14,949 bases of DNA from assembly GCA_934700415.1 (NCBI GenBank), contig CAKUXN010000010.1:1-14949 (forward strand), given 5' to 3'. This DNA is from an uncultured Candidatus Saccharibacteria bacterium (GTDB taxonomy: Bacteria > Patescibacteriota > Saccharimonadia > Saccharimonadales > Saccharimonadaceae). Positions 7,392 to 13,537 of the stretch are shown piece after piece (position 1 is the first letter of the stretch; the number at the start of each line of letters is the position of its first letter). A program made the translations under genes and the position numbers. The notes below the pieces were generated by a model that was not told the origin of the DNA, did not search any database, and was given only the letters and a program-made list of their open reading frames with translations.

Positions 7392-7457
7392 TTGCTTTTT
7401 AACAAAAAGTATGGTATAATACAAAAAGGTTGTATAAACCCAATTTCTCGAAAGGAG
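7392..7457 (+). promoter_or_regulatory. Strong promoter and ribosome binding site of the small acidic gene
   Basis: TTGCTT at 7392-7397, a 17-nt spacer and TATAAT at 7415-7420 with a TGG extension make one of the best promoters in the window. A leader of about 40 nt ends with AAAGGAG at 7451-7457, 9 nt before the ATG at 7467. This ribosome binding site decides the start: the upstream in-frame ATG at 7392 lies inside the promoter. Confidence 0.8.
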
Positions 7458-7466
7458 ACGCACATT

Positions 7467-7730
7467 ATGTCTAGGAATTACTGGGATCTGGATGATACTT
7501 CCAAGCACTGGGACATCGAACGCCAGCTGAAAGGTATGCTTGAAGGGAGCTATCGCTCCTACAACGGTGTATACCCCAATAGCGTCGAAGATGTTCATAT
7601 CAACTCTGACGGCACCGCCGATGTAGATCTCTACGGCAAAGATAGTAGCGACCGGAAAGGTCACTATCACTTCCACCTGAAACTCTACACGGATGGTACT
7701 TTCACCCTCATCAACTGCCACAAGAAATAA
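7467..7730 (+). CDS. Small acidic, probably highly expressed protein of unknown function
   Basis: An 87-residue protein (MSRNYWDLDDTSKHWDIERQ and onward), acidic and rich in Asp, Tyr and His. It has an alternating pattern in the second half (VHINSDGTADVDLYG, HYHFHLKLYTDGTFTLI) that suggests a small beta-sheet protein. There are no membrane segments, signal peptide or cysteine pairs; one Cys lies near the end. The gene stands alone with its own strong promoter, AAAGGAG ribosome binding site and a 7-bp-stem terminator. Its codons are visibly richer in G+C than those of its neighbours, which would fit high expression or recent transfer. I do not recognise the family. Confidence 0.85.
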   Translation: MSRNYWDLDDTSKHWDIERQLKGMLEGSYRSYNGVYPNSVEDVHINSDGTADVDLYGKDSSDRKGHYHFHLKLYTDGTFTLINCHKK

Positions 7731-7748
7731 CTCTACTTCCCGCCCCTT

Positions 7749-7772
7749 GCCTTGCTTTTAGCAAGGCTTTTT
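7749..7772 (+). terminator. Rho-independent terminator
   Basis: GCCTTGC, a 5-nt loop and GCAAGGC form a perfect 7-bp stem followed by TTTTT. It ends the small acidic gene. The stem overlaps the last codons (KPC and stop) of the DUF1653 gene on the opposite strand. Confidence 0.88.
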
Positions 7773-8027
7773 CAAATTCTTCTTGTTCCTACTTTCTATA
7801 CACTGTAATTCAAATCTAAATTTTTGTTTCACGTCTGGGTATTTTTTATAATCCACTTCACTCAAGAACATTTCAATTGGCCTTGCGTACAATCTACCTT
7901 CATCATAAAGTGCTCGATACAAAACCAAAGTTTCTCCCGTTTCAGAATGTTCAGCTACATCTTCCACCAAATATAAATCACCCTTAAAGTGACGGTACAC
8001 TCCATGAATAACCAACTTATTTTCCAT
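7758..8027 (-). CDS. DUF1653 domain protein
   Basis: An 89-residue protein that matches the DUF1653 family over residues about 10-75: [20 protein letters not shown], then [14 protein letters not shown] and [14 protein letters not shown]. The family is a small beta-rich fold of unknown function found in many bacteria. The start ATG lies inside the upstream small gene, overlapping it by 11 nt, with GGAAGG about 5 nt before it, so translation is probably coupled. It is the last gene of the rny unit. Its final codons form the stem of the terminator that serves the opposite strand, and no terminator of its own is seen beyond it. Confidence 0.85.
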   Translation of the reverse strand: MENKLVIHGVYRHFKGDLYLVEDVAEHSETGETLVLYRALYDEGRLYARPIEMFLSEVDYKKYPDVKQKFRFELQCIESRNKKNLKKPC

Positions 8028-8226
8028 GTAAACCTTCCGTCGTTAAATGCCAGTGATTACCATACTCACACTTATATACACCAAGGCCCGAAATTCCATG
8101 CTCATATTCTGCCACTCTCGCCGCCACTTCTGCTTCTTCACGCGTCGCATAGCAAATCTTCTGCGTTTCTCCCACCCAACATTTTTCTAGCTCAAAAGCC
8201 CCTAAATTAAAATTCTTTTTTCTCAT
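8017..8226 (-). CDS. Small conserved-looking protein of unknown function
   Basis: A 69-residue protein starting at the ATG at 8224-8226 (a TTG one codon earlier is possible). After a basic start it reads [20 protein letters not shown], then [18 protein letters not shown]. The YKC-x3-G-x-HWHL ending is a pattern I associate with short unnamed bacterial and phage proteins, where the helix [19 protein letters not shown] packs on a small sheet. The Cys and two His could bind metal, but that is inference. It starts 8 nt after the rny stop and overlaps the DUF1653 gene by 11 nt, so it is probably cotranscribed with both. No Shine-Dalgarno sequence is evident. Confidence 0.7.
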   Translation of the reverse strand: MRKKNFNLGAFELEKCWVGETQKICYATREEAEVAARVAEYEHGISGLGVYKCEYGNHWHLTTEGLHGK

Positions 8227-8234
8227 CAAATTAA

Positions 8235-9752
8235 CTATTTCGCGTATTCAACCGCGCGAGTTTCACGAATCACATTTACCTTAATTACACCAGGATAACT
8301 CATCGTTGCTTCAATTTTATTTGCAATGTCCCGCGCCAATTTAAGAGCCGACAAATCATCAATCGATTTTGGCTCCACAATTACACGAATTTCACGTCCA
8401 GCCGAAATCGCGTAAGCCTTATCGATGCCTGGGAATGAAGTTGCAATATTTTCAAGATCGCGCATTCTCTCAGCAAAATTCTCTGCCGAAATATTTCTCG
8501 CACCAGGTCGTGCTGCACTCATCGCATCGCAAATCTTCACGATGATTGCTTCTGGCGTAGTCGGTTCGATATCGTCATGATGAGCAGCAATTGCATGCAC
8601 TATATTGTCTGGCATACCATATTTCTTAGCAAGCTCCGCACCAATTTCTGCGTGTTTTCCTTCAATTTTATGTGTCACTGCCTTGCCCATGTCATGCATT
8701 AAGGCCGCCGTTTTTGCTACTCTTTTATCCGCTCCAATTTCTTCCGCAATCATTCCAGCTACATGCGCCATCTCAATCGAATGCAAAAGCACAGTTTGCC
8801 CATAAGAAGTTCTAAATTTGAGTTCTCCCAAAAGATGTACTAATTCTCGTGGAATCCCTACTAATCCTACTTCGCGCACCGCATCTTCACCCGCTCGTAC
8901 TACTTCTTTTTCAATTTCCTTTTCACCTTTCGCAACAGCTTCTTCAATCGACGCAGGATTAATGCGCCCGTCTTTCATCAAACGTTCCAAAGCATATCTA
9001 GCCACTTGGCGTCGAATCGGGTCAAACGAAGAAAGAATCACCATTCCCGGAGTATCGTCCACCATAATATCCACACCAGTTGCGCGTTGCAAAGCTTGAA
9101 TATTACGACCTTCCTTACCGATAATTCTACCTTTCATATCATCATCAGGCAGCTTCAAAGCCGTGACTGTTCTATCCGCAGTCACTTCCGAAGACATTCT
9201 TTCCATTGCCGTAAGAAGCATCGCCTGCGCCGCTTCGTCCATGTCGTGTTTGATTTCCTTTTGTTCTTTCGCTACCAAATTCACCAAATCCTGCTTGATA
9301 TCGTTCTCGGTCATTTTCATTAATTTTTCACGCGCTTCAGTTTTCGACAAACCCGCAATCTTTTCAAGCTTCTCATGCTGTTTTTCACGAATCTCCCGAA
9401 TTTCACCTTTCAAGGCTTCAATCTCTTTTTCTTCACGTGTCAATTTTTCGGTCTTTTTCTCAAGCTGATCTAGCTTAGCATCAAGTGCAGTCTCACGTTC
9501 CGCCAAACGATTTTCCGTTTTTTTCCATTCTTTGCGACGCTCATTTTCTTCAGCTTGGCTTTTTTCGGTTACGTCCGAAGCTTCCTTCTTCGCTGAAAGT
9601 ACAATATCCGAAGCTTCACGCTTTGCTTTGCGTACTAAATCTTCAGCTTTATCCTTTCCTCCGTTTTCGTTATGTTTGTTGTAAGCGAAAATTCCTCCCG
9701 CACCAACAACCAACCCTGCTACCGCAGCGACTATCGGAATTACTATTTCCAT
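8235..9752 (-). CDS. rny: Ribonuclease Y
   Basis: RNase Y is a membrane-anchored endoribonuclease that starts mRNA decay in many bacteria lacking RNase E. At 505 residues it is close to the usual length of about 520. Seen in order: a membrane segment at about residues 3-24 (IPIVAAVAGLVVGAGGIF), a long charged coiled coil at about 30-190, a KH domain with GRIIGKEG at 208-215, and an HD domain with H324 (HSIEMAH) and H353-D354 (ALMHDMGKA), which bind the catalytic metals. The end PGVIKVNVIRETRAVEYAK is typical. The start is supported by AAAGGG at 9758-9763 with a 5-nt spacer. It heads a unit with two small downstream genes and has an extended -10 promoter at 9840-9848. Confidence 0.97.
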   Translation of the reverse strand: MEIVIPIVAAVAGLVVGAGGIFAYNKHNENGGKDKAEDLVRKAKREASDIVLSAKKEASDVTEKSQAEENERRKEWKKTENRLAERETALDAKLDQLEKKTEKLTREEKEIEALKGEIREIREKQHEKLEKIAGLSKTEAREKLMKMTENDIKQDLVNLVAKEQKEIKHDMDEAAQAMLLTAMERMSSEVTADRTVTALKLPDDDMKGRIIGKEGRNIQALQRATGVDIMVDDTPGMVILSSFDPIRRQVARYALERLMKDGRINPASIEEAVAKGEKEIEKEVVRAGEDAVREVGLVGIPRELVHLLGELKFRTSYGQTVLLHSIEMAHVAGMIAEEIGADKRVAKTAALMHDMGKAVTHKIEGKHAEIGAELAKKYGMPDNIVHAIAAHHDDIEPTTPEAIIVKICDAMSAARPGARNISAENFAERMRDLENIATSFPGIDKAYAISAGREIRVIVEPKSIDDLSALKLARDIANKIEATMSYPGVIKVNVIRETRAVEYAK

Positions 9753-9839
9753 AAATTCCCTTTCTAATTGTTTTTGTCGATATTTTTCTCTATATCAACG
9801 GGTTAACAAATAACATCAAATTATAAATTTCCACTCTTT

Positions 9840-9848
9840 ATTATATCA
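9840..9848 (-). promoter_or_regulatory. Extended -10 promoter of rny
   Basis: The - strand reads TGATATAAT, with TATAAT at 9840-9845. A leader of about 80 nt precedes the rny ATG, unlike the very short leaders elsewhere here. A convincing -35 is not seen. The leader holds no recognisable riboswitch. Confidence 0.5.
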
Positions 9849-9911
9849 CAAAACCACAAAATCAAAAATCCTCATGGTTACCTTTTTTAAAAACATACAC
9901 TAGACTGAAAG

Positions 9912-9920
9912 TGATAGTAT
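9912..9920 (+). promoter_or_regulatory. Possible extended -10 promoter
   Basis: TGATAGTAT, a one-mismatch extended -10, about 34 nt before the GTG start at 9954. GGAGG at 9939-9943 lies 10 nt before that GTG. Confidence 0.4.
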
Positions 9921-9953
9921 ATTTTATTTCTAAAAAGTGGAGGAAATTATAAA

Positions 9954-10172
9954 GTGGGATATCTAGAAGAAATGCTTTTAAAAAATGGCGTCATCTACCA
10001 TTCACCAGACGGTTCCAGTTCGTATATTGAAGGTAGTTTAGTGTCTAATTCATTAGTAGTGCGCAATTCTTCTGGTTGGGTTACTCACCGTATCGAACGT
10101 TCCTCCAACGGGGTTGATCTCATCGTTAGAAACACCTCCACCGGTCTTGTAGAAATGCGCCTCGCAGCCTAA
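9954..10172 (+). CDS. Small protein of unknown function
   Basis: A 72-residue protein starting with GTG, chosen because GGAGG lies 10 nt upstream; the next in-frame ATG at 9972 is too far from it. The sequence is rich in Ser, Val and Asn with repeated short strand-turn patterns (GVIYHSPDGSSSYIEGSLVS, VVRNSSGWVTHRI, LIVRNTSTGLVEMRL), suggesting a small beta-sheet protein. There are no cysteines, signal peptide or membrane segments. It converges on dnaJ with only 2 nt between the stop codons. I do not recognise the family. Confidence 0.65.
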   Translation: MGYLEEMLLKNGVIYHSPDGSSSYIEGSLVSNSLVVRNSSGWVTHRIERSSNGVDLIVRNTSTGLVEMRLAA

Positions 10173-10174
10173 AA

Positions 10175-11098
10175 TTATCCCCAAAAGCCGCGCTTTTTCG
10201 CACCTTTGAATTCTTCCAAAAGTTCTTTTTGCTTACGTGAAAGATTTTTTGGCGTTTCAACAATAATTGTCACGATATGTGGGCCACGATCACCATCCGC
10301 TCTAAATGGTACGCCATGTCCTGATAATTTAAATGGCGTTCCTGATTGCGTGCCAGCCGGCACTTTCATTGTCACCACACCATCTACTGTTTCTACATCA
10401 ATTTCACAACCAAGCGCCGCATCTACCATGTCAATTCTTTGCTCTGACAAAATAATCGCACCTTCCCGAGTTAATGATTTGTGTGGTTTCACACGAACCT
10501 TTACATACAAATCACCTCGTTCAGTTCCGCCCTCTGGCGCTGGGCCACCTTTTCCACGTAATCTAATTGACATTCCGTCGTCAATTCCGGCTGGAATTTT
10601 TACTTTCAAATCAGAGCCATCTACCGAAACTGTTTTTGTAGTGCCAAAAATCGCTTCTTCAAAAGTTAGCGTCACCGACGTTTGATAATCTGCACCTCTT
10701 CGCGATCTCCTAGCACCACCTGCTGCACCAAATCCAAACAAACTTCCTAAAATATCGTCAAATGCCGAACCGCCACCAAAGTCAAAATTAAATGATTGGC
10801 CATTGAAATTAAAGTTTCCACCGCCAAATGGGTTACTACCAAATCCGCCGTAAGCACCACCCGCTGCGCCACCTACACCCGCATGGCCAAACTGATCATA
10901 TCGTGCCCGTTTTTGCTTATCAGACAAAACATCATGTGCTTCATTAATTTCTTTAAACTTTGCTTCCGCTTCTTTATCGCCAGGATTTTTATCGGGATGA
11001 TATTTTACTGCCAATTTCCGGTAAGCTTTCTTAATCTCATCGTCTGACGCATTTTTTGATACGCCTAAAACTTCATAATAATCTCTTTTCGTAGCCAT
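10175..11098 (-). CDS. dnaJ: DnaJ-family co-chaperone without zinc finger (class B)
   Basis: A J-domain co-chaperone that brings substrates to DnaK and stimulates its ATPase. The 307 residues are short compared with about 370 for class A DnaJ. The J domain covers residues 1-70 with HPD at 34-36 and the end [10 protein letters not shown] Gly/Phe-rich linker follows at about 72-130 ([20 protein letters not shown]). The two beta domains span about 135-300 ([44 protein letters not shown]). The four CxxCxGxG repeats are absent: [19 protein letters not shown] bridges directly across their place, so it is CbpA-like in architecture. The promoter is overlapped by a CIRCE operator, so HrcA should repress it outside heat stress. 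TATAAT lies 7 nt before the ATG and there is no Shine-Dalgarno sequence, so the mRNA is probably leaderless. Confidence 0.94.
   Translation of the reverse strand: MATKRDYYEVLGVSKNASDDEIKKAYRKLAVKYHPDKNPGDKEAEAKFKEINEAHDVLSDKQKRARYDQFGHAGVGGAAGGAYGGFGSNPFGGGNFNFNGQSFNFDFGGGSAFDDILGSLFGFGAAGGARRSRRGADYQTSVTLTFEEAIFGTTKTVSVDGSDLKVKIPAGIDDGMSIRLRGKGGPAPEGGTERGDLYVKVRVKPHKSLTREGAIILSEQRIDMVDAALGCEIDVETVDGVVTMKVPAGTQSGTPFKLSGHGVPFRADGDRGPHIVTIIVETPKNLSRKQKELLEEFKGAKKRGFWG
10183..10198. terminator. Weak possible bidirectional terminator
   Basis: AAAAGC, a 3-nt loop and GCTTTT followed by T on the + strand, inside the last codons of dnaJ. The A+T-rich stem makes it a weak candidate for ending the 9954-10172 gene. 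It is the only hairpin near the dnaJ stop. Confidence 0.3.
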
Positions 11099-11105
11099 AA
11101 AATAT

Positions 11106-11134
11106 ATTATAATTCACTAGCACTCAAAAAGCAA
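11106..11134 (-). promoter_or_regulatory. dnaJ promoter, leaderless spacing
   Basis: On the - strand TTGCTT (11129-11134), a 17-nt spacer and TATAAT (11106-11111), then 7 nt to the ATG at 11098. The -35 lies inside the loop of the CIRCE operator. Confidence 0.8.
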
Positions 11135-11143
11135 GAGTGCTAA
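11117..11143 (-). promoter_or_regulatory. CIRCE operator (HrcA binding site)
   Basis: On the - strand TTAGCACTC, a 9-nt spacer and GAGTGCTAG match the CIRCE consensus TTAGCACTC-N9-GAGTGCTAA with one mismatch at the last base. It covers the -35 and part of the spacer of the dnaJ promoter, the arrangement expected for HrcA repression released on heat shock. It begins 6 nt after the stop of the upstream gene. Confidence 0.93.
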
Positions 11144-11149
11144 ACTTTT

Positions 11150-12181
11150 CTAAAATTCGTTTATTAACCTTATTAAATCCTCAGATAATTTTGGATTACT
11201 TTCGTAGTCCAATAAAAATTTCAGACCTGTTACCACTCTCCAATTACCATCAATTTTTGCTATTATCATTCTATATGTATCATGCAAAGTATCTTTTGGG
11301 TCTATTTCGCCCTCAGTTTCAGCTTTATCATATAGCTCTTCATCGTAAATTGAAACTTTTACACCGCAATATTTACCACCACCATAACATTTTACTCCCG
11401 AAATAATTGCCATATCATAAATATTACTCAAATTTGAAATTTGGCTGTTCACTGCTGCATATATTTGTTCTGACTCTGTTTCTAACACTTGTGTATTTAG
11501 TTCTACATTCTCGTTTTCTTCAAATTTTAGCCCGTCTGGTACATTGAAATCATATTTATTAAATGGTGAAGAATATTCAGCTATTTCTACATAATATTTT
11601 CCTAAATCTTTTCCTGTGTCTTGCAAATATTTCACCGCCTCATCTCTATACCCAAACTCTGCACGAATCACCACACAGAAATCTGGACCACCATCATCCG
11701 CACAAGTCCCGTAACCCAATATGTAGCTATAATTATATACGGGTAGATCTTCTACAATAGTATATTTTTCCGCCATTTCCGTCGCAGCTTCAGCAAATTC
11801 CTGCCCCACCACGCCACTTGCAATCGCCGCATCCTCTTCATGCATATCATACCAATCCATCGTTGAGGGATCATTTGGATTCAAAATAGCAAAAACGTCC
11901 TCTATGCTACCTTTCTCCAAAATTACAGATCTAGTTTCAGGTTCAAAACCATCATGCGATATTGTTATCTCGTATTCACCTGGTTTCATTTTATTCATTC
12001 CATTTTTCATTAGCTCATCATTAGCCGAAATTTTAGAGTCAGCAGGAGCTACCATGAAATTAAAAGTCGCAGAATAAATATTGTTCCATATAATATTGCC
12101 AACCGAAATACCAACTATCATCAATATAAATAGCGTAATTCCGCCGATTAAAAGCCACTTTAGTTTTTTAGAATCGTTCAT
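11150..12181 (-). CDS. Membrane-anchored extracytoplasmic protein with PEGA-like domain
   Basis: A 343-residue protein. Residues 1-8 are basic, and a membrane segment follows at about 9-32 (LIGGITLFILMIVGISVG), so the rest is probably outside the cell. Residues about 38-100 resemble a PEGA domain (ATFNFMVAPADSKISANDEL, MKPGEYEITISHDGFEP), a small beta fold common on surface proteins. The remainder is unknown but has two matching Cys pairs, C160/C169 and C265/C272, each around a Gly-rich turn followed by a beta strand, probably disulfide-closed hairpins. The ATG overlaps the stop of the upstream hydrolase gene by 1 nt (TAATG) with GGGAGG just before it, so translation is coupled. The link to VirB4 and the hydrolase suggests a part in an envelope or secretion apparatus; this is inference. 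Confidence 0.75.
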   Translation of the reverse strand: MNDSKKLKWLLIGGITLFILMIVGISVGNIIWNNIYSATFNFMVAPADSKISANDELMKNGMNKMKPGEYEITISHDGFEPETRSVILEKGSIEDVFAILNPNDPSTMDWYDMHEEDAAIASGVVGQEFAEAATEMAEKYTIVEDLPVYNYSYILGYGTCADDGGPDFCVVIRAEFGYRDEAVKYLQDTGKDLGKYYVEIAEYSSPFNKYDFNVPDGLKFEENENVELNTQVLETESEQIYAAVNSQISNLSNIYDMAIISGVKCYGGGKYCGVKVSIYDEELYDKAETEGEIDPKDTLHDTYRMIIAKIDGNWRVVTGLKFLLDYESNPKLSEDLIRLINEF

Positions 12182-13500
12182 TAGCTTCCTCCCACAAATC
12201 TGAAAATTGAATATTTACCTCTTTTGTCACCATAGTAGCCATTTTTACCATAATGTTCATCAATATCAAACATTTTACCAGTGTAATGGCGAAGTGCCGC
12301 CATGGCCAGATTTCCATATTTACTATAATCACCAGTATACATCATGATGTGTCCATAGCCATCAAAAGAAACTTTTTTAATTACTAAAATATCTCCTGGC
12401 ATTAAATTTGTCGTATTACCAATGTTCTCTACTCTTTGCCATTTACTAGATCCTTCCATATAGTCATATAGCGCAGAAGTCCCGCTATTCTTTTTCCAAT
12501 CAGGATCAACTCCTGAAGATCTCACTACTGCAGACACAAAAACCCCACAATCTCGATACTCGTCTATTTTATGCCCACGTACTTTAATAATTGCCTCTCG
12601 GTACGCAGCTTTTACGTCATTATTACAAACATTTTTATGCTTAACCCAATTCCTTAATTCACCATCGTGCAAACACATCCCATTTGCATCTGGCCAAGCC
12701 ATATTTACTGCATTCTCGGCCAATATTGCACCAGCTCCACCCCTTGGAGAACAGCTATTGGATAATTGCGCTGGTGCTAAATCTGCCAAATCCTTCGCCG
12801 CATTAAAACGTTTATAGAACGCTTTATACGCAGCAGGAGTCCTCGTTTCGCTTAATTCTGAAAAGCTGCCTGGCGCATAATCGTTATAATATTTTCCGTC
12901 ATGAATTGTCCAAAAAGACGAACCAGGCGTTTCGTACCGTCGATATATTAAGAATGTTGCTTCCTCAAAACTCATTCCGTTCATTCTATCTGGCCCAAAA
13001 TTTCCGCTTAGTTCTTCGATCATAAAACCAATTTGTGCACGCAAAGAACCTACCCACAAATTTTGACTGTCTGCATATTCCTGCAATCGTTGCACTCGTC
13101 CCGCAGTAGTCCATTGCACTAAACCAAAACCACCTTTAAAAGTTTTTGCCCCGTTATCCCAAGCTCTCCATCCGTCTTCAACGTTTTTTCCGCCCTCAAT
13201 TACTCGTGAATTAAAGCTTGACTCTCCTTTAATGTTCCCCGCCACTGCTAACGCAGATTCGTGTGTATAGCCAGCCGCCATCAACGTTCCAATCACAATA
13301 CTAGCATTTTGCTCCATCGAGAAAAATCCATCTACGTCATCCACACACATTGTATTTCCTGGATCATAAAACAAAATATTATTCTGCGCAAACATTTCTA
13401 ACTCTGCGTCAGTTAAAGCGTACACATTCCCCGGCATCACTCCGACTATTATTACCGCCAAATTCACACAGAAGAAACTTTTCAAAAAGTTTTTCATCAT
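12181..13500 (-). CDS. Secreted peptidoglycan hydrolase: phage-tail-type lysozyme plus NlpC/P60-like domain
   Basis: About 439 residues with two lytic domains. From the chosen ATG the N-terminus is a signal peptide (MMKNFLKSFFCVNLAVIIVG) with likely cleavage after VYA near residue 28. The lysozyme domain, of the phage-tail lysozyme type, covers about 60-230, with GNIKGESSFNSRV (catalytic-type E93) and GFGLVQWTTAGRVQRL. The second domain, about 300-430, is NlpC/P60- or CHAP-like with C318 (YRDCGVFVSA) and H384 (GYGHIMMYTGD). Together they should cut both glycan and peptide bonds of the cell wall. The frame is open to an ATG at 13536, 1 nt after virB4; tandem repeats supply further ATGs at 13518 and 13515. 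I prefer 13500 because it gives a clean signal peptide. Such hydrolases next to virB4 usually open the wall for a secretion channel. Confidence 0.88.
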   Translation of the reverse strand: MMKNFLKSFFCVNLAVIIVGVMPGNVYALTDAELEMFAQNNILFYDPGNTMCVDDVDGFFSMEQNASIVIGTLMAAGYTHESALAVAGNIKGESSFNSRVIEGGKNVEDGWRAWDNGAKTFKGGFGLVQWTTAGRVQRLQEYADSQNLWVGSLRAQIGFMIEELSGNFGPDRMNGMSFEEATFLIYRRYETPGSSFWTIHDGKYYNDYAPGSFSELSETRTPAAYKAFYKRFNAAKDLADLAPAQLSNSCSPRGGAGAILAENAVNMAWPDANGMCLHDGELRNWVKHKNVCNNDVKAAYREAIIKVRGHKIDEYRDCGVFVSAVVRSSGVDPDWKKNSGTSALYDYMEGSSKWQRVENIGNTTNLMPGDILVIKKVSFDGYGHIMMYTGDYSKYGNLAMAALRHYTGKMFDIDEHYGKNGYYGDKRGKYSIFRFVGGS

Positions 13501-13530
13501 ATATAAATATTTCATCATATATAAATATAT
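13495..13530. repeat. 18-bp tandem repeat, two copies
   Basis: Two head-to-tail 18-bp units at 13495-13512 and 13513-13530 with one mismatch. The unit length is a multiple of three, so each copy repeats ATGATGAAATATTTATAT-like start codons in the same frame at the beginning of the hydrolase gene. Confidence 0.85.
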
Positions 13531-13537
13531 TATCATA

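Noticed and set aside
7392..7466. Upstream ATG extension of the small acidic gene
   Set aside because: That ATG falls inside the promoter, before the -10 box; AAAGGAG points to the ATG at 7467.
8605..9754. Several + strand open frames within rny
   Set aside because: They mirror the strongly conserved RNase Y frame and have no start signals.
10206..11047. + strand open frames within dnaJ
   Set aside because: They are shadows of the dnaJ coding frame.
13495..13530. The tandem repeat as a CRISPR or iteron array
   Set aside because: There are only two adjacent copies without spacers, and they lie at the start of a coding frame.
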